Source: Herpetosiphon sp042688385
Lineage (GTDB): Bacteria > Chloroflexota > Chloroflexia > Chloroflexales > Herpetosiphonaceae
Assembly (NCBI RefSeq): GCF_042688385.1
Contig: NZ_JBHUPY010000013.1
Coordinates: forward strand, 1-64,000
Direction of reading: 5' to 3'
Length of the DNA stretch: 64,000 nt
Notes under the pieces: generated by a model
Database searches by the model: none
Seen by the model: only the letters and a program-made list of their open reading frames with translations
What the model was told of the DNA's origin: nothing
Position numbers and translations under genes: made by a program
Shown: positions 1 through 8,363 of the stretch, piece by piece
Layout of the letters: each line of letters starts with the position of its first letter
Position numbering within the stretch: position 1 is the first letter of the stretch

Positions 1-1
1 C

Positions 2-58
2 CAGGCCGTGAACGCGACACACACCGAGGCTACTGCAGCACCCGCTGTGGGAACGTAG
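2..58 (+). CDS. C-terminal tail of an upstream gene (partial)
   Basis: Frame 2 is open from the window edge to a TAG at 56-58 and encodes 18 residues rich in Ala and Thr, ending in AAPAVGT. A strong rho-independent terminator begins 23 bp after the stop, which is what makes this short piece believable as a gene end. Nothing can be said about its function. Confidence 0.45.
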   Translation, partial: QAVNATHTEATAAPAVGT

Positions 59-81
59 GGGGATGCGTACCATTCCAGATA

Positions 82-117
82 GACTCCGTTGGTTTTCCAA
101 CGGAGTCTTCTTTTTGT
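82..117 (+). terminator. Rho-independent terminator
   Basis: An 11-bp perfect stem (82-92 with 97-107) closes a TTTT loop and is followed by TTCTTTTTG. It ends the gene whose last codons lie at 2-58. Confidence 0.85.
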
Positions 118-132
118 TTAAGCTATCAAGCA

Positions 133-171
133 AAACACCCTTCATGAATGCAATATTCATGAAGGGTGTTT
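133..171 (-). terminator. Long hairpin terminator downstream of the membrane-protein gene
   Basis: A perfect stem of about 17 bp (133-149 with 155-171) has a 5-nt loop. On the minus strand it is followed by a TTTTG tract, so it fits as the terminator of the minus-strand gene ending at 281, although 110 bp separate them. Confidence 0.6.
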
Positions 172-280
172 ATAGTCTCTAGATCATTGTTTCAATGCTT
201 GTTTAATAAGCCAGCTGATTAATCAATTGTACTTTTATATAAACATAGTATGCTCAACGATTGCATTAATTATCTAGCAG

Positions 281-1648
281 CTATGGTTGATACAGAACGC
301 TGTAACTTTGATTATTGGTTTGACGTTGCCAGCCATCGCGAGTGAGCGCAGTATCAAGTTGGCTATTGTTTTCAACAATGGCACAACCAATATTGTATTT
401 ACTAAACAGCGCTTGGTAATCACCCGTTTGTTCCATATTTACGTTTGCTTGCATAAAATCCTTGGGATACGGATCAAAACGATTATCAATAAAAACTGGC
501 TTTTGTGGTGCAAACCAAATTAGCTCGCCACCAATATTGTAGCTATTGTACATGTTGCCTGGACATTGCTCTAAAGCTGCAATAATTGGCTCGGAAAGCA
601 ATGGCTCGCGTTGATTCCACACAAATAGTGCTAATCCAACTGCAATAACACCGGTAACCCCAACTAAGATTAATTGCATTGGCTCGGCCTTCGTGGCTTT
701 ATGCGTTAGCGGCTGCTTCGGTGCGAGCATTTGCGCCAGAAACAGAACCGCTAGGCCATCGAAAAAGATGCTTTGGCGCACTGAACGAAATGCCATAAAA
801 CCAAATAAAAGTGTTGCCAACATTAAAAACCAATCGTAGCTTGTGCTCGGTTTATAGCGTTTTTTATACCAAACCAGTCCAACCACACCAACTAATACAA
901 AGAAAGGGTAGCTGCTGATATTACTCAGGCTTTGGCTGCGCCATTCTTCAATGAAGCTATAGGTGCTGCTATCAAGTGAATTAAGCGTGAAAAGCCATAA
1001 TTTATAGCCATGAGGATTAATCATGGTTGCACTTACCGCTGCAATCCCAATCATCAGCCAGTGTAAAATTGCTTCACGTTTGATAATTGCTGCAATTCCA
1101 ACTAAACCAAGCAAAACGATGCCAATCACAAAGCCTGCATGTAAATTGGCCCAAATTAGCATATACGGCACAATCCACCAGTGCAATTTTGGCTGGCGAA
1201 TCAACACAATCAAACTAATAAATAATAAAAATGAAATAATTTGGGGCCGAATGCTCCATGCACTAATGTTATCAATAATGCCTAAAGTGATCAGCAATAG
1301 GGTTATTTTGCTGCTACTGGGGCTTAATCGATAAATAATCAGCCATGTGAGGGTAACAATCAATGCAAATACGATTACAATAAGGCCAAGCCCACCAATT
1401 GAATAAACGAGATACATTAGCACTTGGGTTAGCCATTCATGATTTGGCCAGTAGGCATTGAGGTTGGTCCAACTGTGGAGATCGGTGGTAATAATGCTTT
1501 TCTGCTGAAAAATATCTTGACCTGTGCGCAAGAGCCACCATGTATCACTGCTAAAGTTCATACAGGCACTCATTGCGAAAATCAATATAAAAGCAATCAG
1601 GGTGAGATAATCTTGTTGCAGAAACCAATTTCTGAGTGGTTTGAACAT
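281..1648 (-). CDS. Polytopic membrane protein, GT-C-like, function unknown
   Basis: 455 residues with about ten hydrophobic segments from residue 15 to about 345, then a soluble C-terminal part of about 100 residues. Visible landmarks are SSDTWWLLRTG near residue 35, WPNHEWL near residue 68, an NLHAGF motif after a transmembrane segment, and a C-terminal segment running YNSYNIGGELIWF to FIDNRFDPYP. This layout resembles large membrane proteins with the GT-C glycosyltransferase topology, in which an acidic residue in the first periplasmic loop is functional, but no specific activity can be assigned. The ATG is preceded by GAGGA at 5-nt spacing. It is monocistronic, with a hairpin terminator on either side of its neighbourhood. 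Confidence 0.85.
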   Translation of the reverse strand: MFKPLRNWFLQQDYLTLIAFILIFAMSACMNFSSDTWWLLRTGQDIFQQKSIITTDLHSWTNLNAYWPNHEWLTQVLMYLVYSIGGLGLIVIVFALIVTLTWLIIYRLSPSSSKITLLLITLGIIDNISAWSIRPQIISFLLFISLIVLIRQPKLHWWIVPYMLIWANLHAGFVIGIVLLGLVGIAAIIKREAILHWLMIGIAAVSATMINPHGYKLWLFTLNSLDSSTYSFIEEWRSQSLSNISSYPFFVLVGVVGLVWYKKRYKPSTSYDWFLMLATLLFGFMAFRSVRQSIFFDGLAVLFLAQMLAPKQPLTHKATKAEPMQLILVGVTGVIAVGLALFVWNQREPLLSEPIIAALEQCPGNMYNSYNIGGELIWFAPQKPVFIDNRFDPYPKDFMQANVNMEQTGDYQALFSKYNIGCAIVENNSQLDTALTRDGWQRQTNNQSYSVLYQP

Positions 1649-1712
1649 TATAATCCTCGCTATCGGTTGGGGCTGAATACGAGGATTATACTGGATTTGC
1701 TGGTTAAAACCG

Positions 1713-1754
1713 AAAACTGCCTACTCAAGCATTGTGATGCGAGTAGGCAGTTTT
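1713..1754 (-). terminator. Terminator after the P-loop/phosphatase pair
   Basis: A 14-bp stem (1713-1726 with 1741-1754) starts 7 bp after the stop codon of the minus-strand gene at 1761. The outer stem ends in TTTT on the minus strand. Confidence 0.75.
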
Positions 1755-1760
1755 GCTCGT

Positions 1761-2108
1761 TTAATTGCTGATCACCGAAAGTACCCGGCGCAGGACATCG
1801 TTGATCGAATGTTTGGTTGTATCAAGATAAATATCGGCAGCATCACGCGCTTCTTGCAAGCGTTGTTGCTGCTGATTGTGTAACCAAGCAGGGAATGTGG
1901 GTCGGCCACGTTCATGGACGGCTGGTAAATCGACATCAAGATAAATGACATAATCTGCTTGATGTTTGCGCCAAAGCCCACGGATGCCAGAATGTTCTTG
2001 GGCAATCACCCGCGCTTGAATTCCATGGGTTTCCAAGCCTTGGCGTAAAGTTGTTTTACCGGCGGCACATGGCCCCACAATGACCACTGTTTCAGCTTGA
2101 TCACTCAT
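1761..2108 (-). CDS. Small P-loop nucleotide-binding protein
   Basis: 115 residues. The N-terminus carries a Walker A motif, GPCAAGKTT at residues 12-20, after a hydrophobic beta strand. YVIYLDVD near residue 53 could be the Walker B-like strand. The size and layout resemble small nucleotide or nucleoside kinases, but no substrate motif is recognisable. The start has AAAGGAA at 6-nt spacing. It lies 59 bp downstream of the SpoIIE-type phosphatase on the same strand and ends at a strong terminator, so the two are probably cotranscribed. A role in the same switch is inference only. Confidence 0.8.
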   Translation of the reverse strand: MSDQAETVVIVGPCAAGKTTLRQGLETHGIQARVIAQEHSGIRGLWRKHQADYVIYLDVDLPAVHERGRPTFPAWLHNQQQQRLQEARDAADIYLDTTKHSINDVLRRVLSVISN

Positions 2109-2167
2109 CGGCGGTTCCTTTCAGCGTATCTGCTGACCGCCAGCTTTGCCTCGATGAAGCCTGTGAA

Positions 2168-2884
2168 TTAGGCTCGTTCTACTGGAAAACAGACGGTCAT
2201 GCGGCGAACTTTATTTTCCGACTCCATCGGTAAGGCGGCCATCACGATCACGCTCATATCGTCGTTCGGTCGATTTTGATCGAGTTCCACTGCACGTCCT
2301 AATACATCATCGGTAACTTCTTGGGCTGTTCGTCCTTGGCGAACGTTGAAATTGCCAAGATAGTTTTCTAGCTCAATACTTGCGTTGTAACGCCGGCCTG
2401 CATGCAAAATGCCATCGGTAAACACCACAACATACACATACGGACGCAAGGTAATTTTGGTGATCACCGGCTTGGTCATCGAATATAAGCCAATCGGCGT
2501 TGACGGCTCGTTGTAGGTCGTCATTCCTTGTTCATCGATTACATAAAATGGACAAGGATTATTTCTTGATACTAACACACTTCGGGCTGAAAGATCTACT
2601 GAAAGTATATTAAGTGTTGCTGAGACTTGGCCATGGCGGTAAGCATACAGATAATCGTGAACTGCCCGCGCAACAGCACCATCGCGTGCGCCATCTTTGA
2701 GCATGGAAATTGCCCTGGTTGTAACAAGGTTACTCAGCGTTTTGGCTCCACGCCCACTGCCTTGGCCATCGGCCAATACAAACGAAAAGCCGCCATGCGG
2801 TCGCTCGATCATCTCAAGGGTGTCGCCGCTTTCTGGGGTGGCATACTTGCCAACTTTTGCAACACCAACTTGCAGTTCCAACAT
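2168..2884 (-). CDS. PP2C/SpoIIE-family serine phosphatase
   Basis: 238 residues from an ATG with GAGGA six nucleotides upstream. Longer in-frame starts up to 2968 would run into the divergent promoter region and lack such a site. The metal-binding acidic residues of the PPM fold are visible: LADGQGSG (Asp39-Gly40), VFTDGIL (Asp157-Gly158) and RPNDDMSVIV (Asp208-Asp209). In this family such proteins dephosphorylate anti-sigma-factor antagonists or other Ser/Thr-phosphorylated partners. No sensor domain is fused, so this is a stand-alone catalytic domain. It heads a pair with the P-loop gene downstream and is divergent from the MBL hydrolase. Confidence 0.88.
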   Translation of the reverse strand: MLELQVGVAKVGKYATPESGDTLEMIERPHGGFSFVLADGQGSGRGAKTLSNLVTTRAISMLKDGARDGAVARAVHDYLYAYRHGQVSATLNILSVDLSARSVLVSRNNPCPFYVIDEQGMTTYNEPSTPIGLYSMTKPVITKITLRPYVYVVVFTDGILHAGRRYNASIELENYLGNFNVRQGRTAQEVTDDVLGRAVELDQNRPNDDMSVIVMAALPMESENKVRRMTVCFPVERA

Positions 2885-2940
2885 AACAATCCTCAGATTT
2901 CTAGTATTGATGGTGCGATTGCCTTTGTTCATCATACCAC

Positions 2941-2969
2941 GAGACAGCGCGCTTTGGGTGCGGTACAAT
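2941..2969 (+). promoter_or_regulatory. Possible promoter of the MBL hydrolase gene
   Basis: GAGACA (2941-2946) and TACAAT (2964-2969) are separated by 17 bp and lie 27 bp before the GTG at 2997. The -35 is weak. Confidence 0.35.
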
Positions 2970-2996
2970 TGGCCTTAGTAGTATAAGGAGGCCGCT

Positions 2997-4010
2997 GTGG
3001 AGCAGCGCGTTTTACGCTTTGAAACCCAAGCTGGTGTACGCATCTACAGCCTGCCTGTAGAGGTTTTTCCGCAGTTTTATGCTAATGTCTATTTGGTGGT
3101 TGCCGATAGTACCATCTGTTTGATCGATACTGGCTCAGGCCACGGCAATTCCAACCGCGATCTGCTAGCGGGCTTCGTTGCGCTTCAGGATCAATGGGGC
3201 GAACGATTAAGCTTGGCCGATGTTAATCAGATTATTCTGACCCACGCTCATATCGATCATTTTGGCGGCTTGCCGTTTGTGCGTCAATTTACCCAAGCTC
3301 CAACCGCCATCCACATTGCCGATCGACGGGTGATTACCAATTACGATGGGCGGTTGCTCTTCGCATCCAAGGCATTAAGCCGCTTTTTGCGCCATGCTGG
3401 GGTTTCTGGCGCGCAACATCAGCATTTAATGGGCATGTATTTGCAAAATAAAGAGGCCTTTCAAACCGCGCCAATCGAGCAAACCTTTGAAGATGGCGAT
3501 CGGCTATACAATTTATTCGATGTGGTGTATACGCCTGGCCATTGCCCAGGCCAAGTTTGTTTGCGTTTGGATGAAGTGTTGTTCAGTGCTGACCATATTT
3601 TGGCTCGCACCGCGCCGCATCTTGCCCCCGAAATGATTACTCCAGGCACTGGTTTGGAGCACTATATTTGGGGCTTGCAACAAGTCGCTCGGCTTGATGG
3701 CATTGAGTTAACCTTGGGTGGTCACGAGCAGCCAATCGAAAACTTGCCCAAGCGTTTGGAACAAATTTTTGCTTCGAACCAGCGTAAAATCGAGCGCATT
3801 AGCGATTTGCTCAAGGCTCAGCCGCAAACTGTGGCGCAGTTGAGTGCTGCAATGTATCGTGGTTTGCAGGGCTACGACGAGCTATTGGGCATCGAAAAAG
3901 TTGGCGCATTTGTCGAATATTTGTATCTGCGCGGCTATGTGCGGCCAGTCAATATCGCCCCCGACGACGATGACCGCGACCCGATTAATGTGGTGTATGA
4001 GTTGTTTTAA
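2997..4010 (+). CDS. Metallo-beta-lactamase-fold hydrolase
   Basis: 337 residues. The zinc-binding signature HAHIDH sits at residues 83-88. Further metal ligands are expected in YTPGHCPGQ (about 180), FSADH (about 200) and GGHE (about 240). The C-terminal 90 residues are predicted helical and likely form the winged-helix cap seen in the LACTB2-like branch. Substrates in that branch vary (thioesters, RNA), so only hydrolase activity can be stated. The gene starts with GTG at 5-nt spacing from AAGGAGG, which sets the start. It is divergent from the PP2C phosphatase. Confidence 0.9.
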   Translation: MEQRVLRFETQAGVRIYSLPVEVFPQFYANVYLVVADSTICLIDTGSGHGNSNRDLLAGFVALQDQWGERLSLADVNQIILTHAHIDHFGGLPFVRQFTQAPTAIHIADRRVITNYDGRLLFASKALSRFLRHAGVSGAQHQHLMGMYLQNKEAFQTAPIEQTFEDGDRLYNLFDVVYTPGHCPGQVCLRLDEVLFSADHILARTAPHLAPEMITPGTGLEHYIWGLQQVARLDGIELTLGGHEQPIENLPKRLEQIFASNQRKIERISDLLKAQPQTVAQLSAAMYRGLQGYDELLGIEKVGAFVEYLYLRGYVRPVNIAPDDDDRDPINVVYELF

Positions 4011-4137
4011 GTGGCTAAGTTCCGTTAGCATCGCCCGCGTTTTGGGTGATAATTACTCAAGATTTGATTGATAGAGAAAGGATGCAGATGCATACCATTT
4101 ACACTACCCAGAAGTTTTAGAGTTTGTCGTCCATTCG

Positions 4138-4575
4138 GTGCCAAATCCGCCTGATAGCTATTGGAATGCTTCTGGTTTTTTATTGATTCATCAGCGACTT
4201 GCGGCGGTATTGAATGCGTTTGACACACCCCATGAAGCCTATCCCGTAGTGTTGCGTGATAAGCGAACCAAGGATGTCCTGGCCCAAAGCGACGATTATG
4301 TGGTCTATCGTATCTTAGCGACAGCACCATTGCTTGACCCACAGACCCTCGATGCAGACAATCTCCACGCACCATATCGGCTGAATCCTGATCGTGATAG
4401 CTCAGCCCCACCAATCTGCCTCGATGAGACATTTCGCTCGCAGATCTTTATGCATGACGACGTTCGTGCCGCTATTGAGACGCAATCCATGACCGGATGC
4501 CGATTTTTCACCGTGGATGAATTTAATCAGGAATTTCGCTTTCCACTTACCGCAGCACCCCCTGCGAACGACTGA
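4138..4575 (+). CDS. Imm11/DUF1629-like immunity-type protein, 5' end probably frameshifted
   Basis: The open frame begins at a GTG (4138) with no ribosome site and gives 145 residues. The pattern (GFLLIHQRLAAVLN, then YPVVLRDKR, YVVYRILATAPLLD, and FTVDEF near the end) resembles the DUF1629/Imm11 immunity family of polymorphic toxin systems. The same frame stays open and protein-like back to a TAG at 4072, with no start codon. A well-placed ribosome site (GAAAGG, 4076-4081) with an ATG at 4088 lies in another frame and runs into TAG after ten codons. A single-base indel near 4090-4105 would join the two. No toxin gene is adjacent. It could be a young pseudogene or a sequencing error. Confidence 0.6.
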   Translation: MPNPPDSYWNASGFLLIHQRLAAVLNAFDTPHEAYPVVLRDKRTKDVLAQSDDYVVYRILATAPLLDPQTLDADNLHAPYRLNPDRDSSAPPICLDETFRSQIFMHDDVRAAIETQSMTGCRFFTVDEFNQEFRFPLTAAPPAND

Positions 4576-4650
4576 TCTTTGCCATGGCTGGTTCACAGAT
4601 TCATCGGAATATTCCTGCTTGCTTGAGGGGTTGGGGTGAAGAGATTTAAA

Positions 4651-4785
4651 TTCCCTCACCCCAACCCCTCTCCCACGCGGCGGGCGAGGGGCTTTAACCA
4701 TGTAGTTCTGCCGCACTAGGTGGTGAAAAAGCTCGGCTCCCCCTCGCCCGCGTTCAGTGGGAGAGGGGGCTGGGGGGTGAGGGAA
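4651..4785. repeat. Palindromic GC-rich element, copy A
   Basis: The copy begins TTCCCTCACCCC and ends GGGGTGAGGGAA. An inner pair of CTCGCCC/GGGCGAG blocks flanks a GGGGCTTTAA core. It abuts the stop codon of the ccdA-like gene at 4788 and follows the Imm11-like gene. In RNA it would form a long hairpin on either strand and may act as a terminator between these convergent genes. Confidence 0.85.
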
Positions 4786-4787
4786 TT

Positions 4788-5708
4788 CTACTCGCCAGTG
4801 AAGAAGTTTTGAATATCGTATTGAACGTTGTTGGCCCATTTGCTAATTGGGTTATCGAGCGCAATATCATTTAATGTGCTCATTTGGCCTGTCACTAGCA
4901 AAATTCCAACCGCAATCAACAAGATGCCGCTAATAACGCTGGTGGAGTGCAAAATAATTGTGCGCTTGCCGATATTAAACTCCAAAGCGCGTCCACGCAG
5001 AATCTTCCAACCCTTCGAGCCTTGGCCAAGCTTGTTGAAGAAGGTCGCGACAATCATCAAGGGTAGGGCTAGGCCAAGCACATAGATGAAGGTTAATGTT
5101 GCGCCAGCGATAATCGAAGCTCCAGTTGAGATCAGCAAGGTCAAAATTGCACCCAAAATTGGGCCAATACACGCCGTCCAGCCCAGCGCAAAGGTCAGGC
5201 CATAGAGATAGGCGCTGCCAACGGTGGCGCTTGAACTGCGCTTGATATTCGCTCCGGTGAAGCCAATGCCAAAGATGCTCATCACACCCATCACAATGAT
5301 AATAACGCCGCCAATTTGGGCAAATAAATCTTTGTTGGATGAAATGCCGCGGATGGCTTGGCTGGTTGCTGTAATCGCCATGCCCAGTACAACCATCGTG
5401 GTTGCCAAGCCTGCAAAGAAAGCCAACGACGAGATAATGGTGCGTTGGCGTTTTTGGGCGACGCTCTCCTCTCCAGCGCTATTGATGCCGAATGTCCAAG
5501 CAAAATAGGCTGGTAGCACTGGCAAGGTACACGGCGAGAGAAACGATAAAACGCCTGCCATAAAAGCCGGAACCGCCAAGGTAATCACATTTTGGCCACC
5601 TTGGGCGACCCCAATCAGCAAAATTGCTGCTACCACAAACACGGCTAGCCCAATCATAGCCATGGTAAACAGTCGGGAGGGTTGGCGCTGGGTTTGCGCT
5701 TGTTGCAT
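4788..5708 (-). CDS. CcdA/DsbD-type thiol-disulfide transporter
   Basis: 306 residues: a short cytoplasmic start, one hydrophobic segment (about 15-35), then the six-helix DsbD/CcdA core and a further segment near residue 270. The two redox cysteines of the family are seen in SFLSPCTLP (Cys60) and GWTACIGP (Cys180). Such proteins pass electrons from cytoplasmic thioredoxin across the membrane for cytochrome c maturation or periplasmic disulfide reduction. The ATG is 3 bp after the folP stop, and its AAGGA lies inside the last folP codons, so it is translationally coupled to folP. No periplasmic thioredoxin-like partner lies beside it. Confidence 0.9.
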   Translation of the reverse strand: MQQAQTQRQPSRLFTMAMIGLAVFVVAAILLIGVAQGGQNVITLAVPAFMAGVLSFLSPCTLPVLPAYFAWTFGINSAGEESVAQKRQRTIISSLAFFAGLATTMVVLGMAITATSQAIRGISSNKDLFAQIGGVIIIVMGVMSIFGIGFTGANIKRSSSATVGSAYLYGLTFALGWTACIGPILGAILTLLISTGASIIAGATLTFIYVLGLALPLMIVATFFNKLGQGSKGWKILRGRALEFNIGKRTIILHSTSVISGILLIAVGILLVTGQMSTLNDIALDNPISKWANNVQYDIQNFFTGE

Positions 5709-5711
5709 ATG

Positions 5712-6968
5712 TTATCCTTCGTGACGAACTAAGGCATCGGTCATTCGACAAACATCGACTATCGCAGCAACATCGTGAACGCGCACAATGTCGGCTCCTG
5801 CCTGAATTGCATAAGCAACGGTGGCGGCTGTGCCCCACAAGCGTTGCTCAACTGGTCGGTTTAATGTTATCCCAATCATGGATTTTCGGCTAGTGCCGAC
5901 CAATAATGGGTAGCCCAAACTGGCGATTGTTCTAAGTTGCCGTAATACTTGGAGGTTTTGCTCAGGGCTTTTGCCAAAACCAATGCCTGGATCGAGCAAA
6001 ATCAAATCATTGGCGATGCCACTTTGCAAGGCAAAATCGATGCTTTGGCGTAATTCAGCACAGACTTCGCCAATAATATCGCCATAGTTGCTGGCGGCGT
6101 AATTTGTGCCATGGGCAAATTGTTCAACTGTGCTGACCCGATTGTGCATCAAAATGATTGGTACTTGGGCCTGCGCCACGATCTGCGCTAAGGCTGTATT
6201 CCAACTATCATCAGCCTGCCGCAAGCCCCAAATATCGTTGACGACGTTCGCGCCAGCAGCCAGCGCCGCCGCCACAACCTCTGCTTTGTAGCTATCAATC
6301 GAAATTGGCAGCTGGCACACTTGGCGAATCGCCTGAATTGCTGGCACAACCCGCGCAATTTCTTGCTCAATGCTGACGATGCTGGCTCCTGGCCGCGTCG
6401 ATTCGCCGCCAATATCCAACATATCGGCTCCAGCAGCGGCAAAATCAAGTGCTTGTTGCTGAATCTGGATTTGGCCTGCTTCAAGCAAGCCATCATTCGA
6501 GAATGAATCAGGCGTAACATTGAGAATGCCCATCACCAAGGTTTTTTGGCCCCAATGCCACTGGGTTGAGCCAAGTTTGAGGCTGCCACGGGCTTGATTA
6601 TGCACAAGCAATGCGCCAATTTGTTGAGCCAAGGCTTGCAAGGCTGGCAACGGAATCGCTTGGAATTTGGCGCATAAGGCCCGCCACGAACGCTCATTCG
6701 CCCACGCCAGCAGCTTGGTTGGGTTGCTGCTTTGGCCTAAATAGACGTGCGGGCTAACCAAGGCATCGCCGTCGAGTGCTAATAGCTCTTGCTTCACAAT
6801 CATCGCCGTATGCGGATCAACCTGATCGCAATGCAGCATAATCAGGTTGGCCTTGGTCAACACCCGTTCGGCGGCGTTGGGATAGGTTTCAATTTGGGCG
6901 ATAACCTGCAACAATTCAGCGCGTTGTTGGGGGTAATATTGACGAATGTTATAGGCAAATTCAGGCAT
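5712..6968 (-). CDS. folP: Dihydropteroate synthase with N-terminal extension
   Basis: 418 residues. The DHPS domain covers about residues 140-418 and shows NVTPDSF (150-156), the pterin/PPi loop DIGGESTRPG (185-194), and LVGTSRKS, the substrate-binding Ser-Arg-Lys loop, near residue 365. It condenses 6-hydroxymethyl-dihydropterin pyrophosphate with p-aminobenzoate in folate synthesis. Residues 1-135 precede the usual start of the family (about 270-280 aa) and resemble the extension seen in some long bacterial and archaeal DHPS proteins; its job is unknown. It is the first gene of a two-gene unit with the CcdA-like transporter. Confidence 0.95.
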   Translation of the reverse strand: MPEFAYNIRQYYPQQRAELLQVIAQIETYPNAAERVLTKANLIMLHCDQVDPHTAMIVKQELLALDGDALVSPHVYLGQSSNPTKLLAWANERSWRALCAKFQAIPLPALQALAQQIGALLVHNQARGSLKLGSTQWHWGQKTLVMGILNVTPDSFSNDGLLEAGQIQIQQQALDFAAAGADMLDIGGESTRPGASIVSIEQEIARVVPAIQAIRQVCQLPISIDSYKAEVVAAALAAGANVVNDIWGLRQADDSWNTALAQIVAQAQVPIILMHNRVSTVEQFAHGTNYAASNYGDIIGEVCAELRQSIDFALQSGIANDLILLDPGIGFGKSPEQNLQVLRQLRTIASLGYPLLVGTSRKSMIGITLNRPVEQRLWGTAATVAYAIQAGADIVRVHDVAAIVDVCRMTDALVRHEG

Positions 6969-7078
6969 AATCCAATCTTTCGTGCTAAGCCATGGCTATT
7001 CTAGCCGATATACCGCAGTTTGCGACTCGGTTCAATAGCTGATTTTAAATGTGTATTGTACTTGGGGATACCAAGATT

Positions 7079-7375
7079 GCTTTTTGATCCACGAAGCGCA
7101 CGAAGAGCACGAAGCATCGAAACCACGAAGGACGCGAAGAACACGAAGGACAATCTTTTGGCCACGAATTGCACGAATGATGCTTATTTTTTTAGCCACA
7201 GATTGCACAGATTACCCAACACTGAGTTTATAGGTTTTTGACTTTTGCCTTCTGATTTCATCCTTCATCCCTCATCCTTCATCCTTGCGCTCTCCTGCGC
7301 CTCTGCGTTAAATTTTTGATTTTTGCCTTCTGATTTCATCCTTCATCCCTCATCCTTCATCCTTTCTCTTCCTTC
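7079..7375. repeat. Tandem-like intergenic repeats (cacgaag and catccttcatccc types)
   Basis: The 495-bp gap 6969-7463 has no gene. From 7086 to 7170 it carries degenerate repeats of CACGAAGGACGCGAAGAA type. An imperfect 'gccacagattgcacagatt' unit (7192-7212) follows, and then two blocks of TTCATCCTTCATCCCTCATC (7258-7287 and 7338-7368). The same units recur at 8170, 9118, 41160, 49310 and 53400. The small ORFs through them are artefacts of the repeats. Confidence 0.8.
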
Positions 7376-7463
7376 TCAGCTTACTATCAGCACTCGTTCA
7401 TTGTGCGCTCAGCTCGCTGCGTGCTAGCATAGCCCTGAATTGGATGAGTTGTGGGAGTTGTAG

Positions 7464-8168
7464 GTGAGAAAGTACCGAATCTTCGTAAATAGTATTGTGT
7501 TTGGAAGTCTGTTGTTGAGTGCCTGTGGCCGCACAACCTTGCCCGCCTCCAGCCAAATCCCTGATCCGCGCTTGAGTCAAAGTCAGCCGATAATAACTGC
7601 CACATCGCCAACCCCAACCGCGAATCTAACCGCGACGATGCTTGATCAAACTGCCGTTGTCGAAGGCGCAACCAAAGAAGCTGAGTATTTAGCCTTCGAG
7701 CAATACCTTGCTGACAAAACGGCGACGAGCCTTGCTGAACCCTATCGCACCATGCTCCCATGGCCTACTTTCGAACCCGTAACGCCATTACCAACCCGGG
7801 AATATCGCTTGTTTGACCACCTTGAATGCACAACCGACGAGCCAGGCCCCGCAACCTTTATCACCAATTGTTGGCATGGCGTAATTAACAATAAAGATTT
7901 TATCGTCTATGGCTATGGAGGGCGGAATAAAGCGGCCAATAATCGAATCGATGGTGGTTCCATTGGGGTCGTTGAAAACGGCATACCAATGGGGAAGCAA
8001 TACCTTCCTTCCAATACCCATGTATTAACGATTGTGCAGGAACTCTCGCCCTATTTGGTGATTTCGGTGGGCGATCAGTATGAGGTGTTATTCAATCTTG
8101 AAACCTACCAATGGGCTAATCGTGCTGGCACTCCAATTCCAGTGACGACTACGCCCACCAGCAATTGA
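7464..8168 (+). CDS. Predicted lipoprotein, paralogue of the next gene
   Basis: 234 residues. The start is a GTG with GGGAG at 6-nt spacing. A signal peptide ends in the lipobox LSAC, with Cys21 as the lipidated residue. A Pro/Thr-rich linker and an acidic helical stretch follow, then a C-terminal half of about 110 residues with two cysteines (in HLECTTD and ITNCWHG) that may form a disulfide. The end (FNLETYQWANRAGTPIPV) matches the end of the next gene closely, so the two are duplicates. No known domain was recognised. It should be an outer-surface or periplasmic-face lipoprotein. Confidence 0.8.
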   Translation: MRKYRIFVNSIVFGSLLLSACGRTTLPASSQIPDPRLSQSQPIITATSPTPTANLTATMLDQTAVVEGATKEAEYLAFEQYLADKTATSLAEPYRTMLPWPTFEPVTPLPTREYRLFDHLECTTDEPGPATFITNCWHGVINNKDFIVYGYGGRNKAANNRIDGGSIGVVENGIPMGKQYLPSNTHVLTIVQELSPYLVISVGDQYEVLFNLETYQWANRAGTPIPVTTTPTSN

Positions 8169-8345
8169 TCCACGAATTGCACGAAGAACACGAAGCACCG
8201 AAACCACGAAGGACGCGAAGAACACGAAGGGAATGAGGCTCTAGGCTTTTGGACTTCATCCCTCATCCCTCATAATTCATCCTTTCGCTCTCTGCGTCTC
8301 TGCGTTAAATACTGATCCACGAAGGACTCGAAGATTCATTGTATG
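8169..8345. repeat. Intergenic cacgaag and catccctcat repeats
   Basis: The whole spacer between the two paralogous lipoprotein genes is made of the same degenerate repeat types as 7079-7375. The repeats begin directly after the stop codon of the first gene and end just before the ribosome site of the second. Confidence 0.8.
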
Positions 8346-8363
8346 GAAGATGAGGAGATTTAA

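Noticed and set aside
1023..1334. Plus-strand ORF of 103 codons inside the membrane-protein gene
   Set aside because: Antisense to a clear coding region, no ribosome site; the hydrophobic pattern mirrors the helices on the other strand.
4621..4785. GC-rich palindromes considered as simple terminators only
   Set aside because: Copies also lie between unlinked genes and inside an operon, with conserved flanks and both orientations, so termination alone does not explain them.
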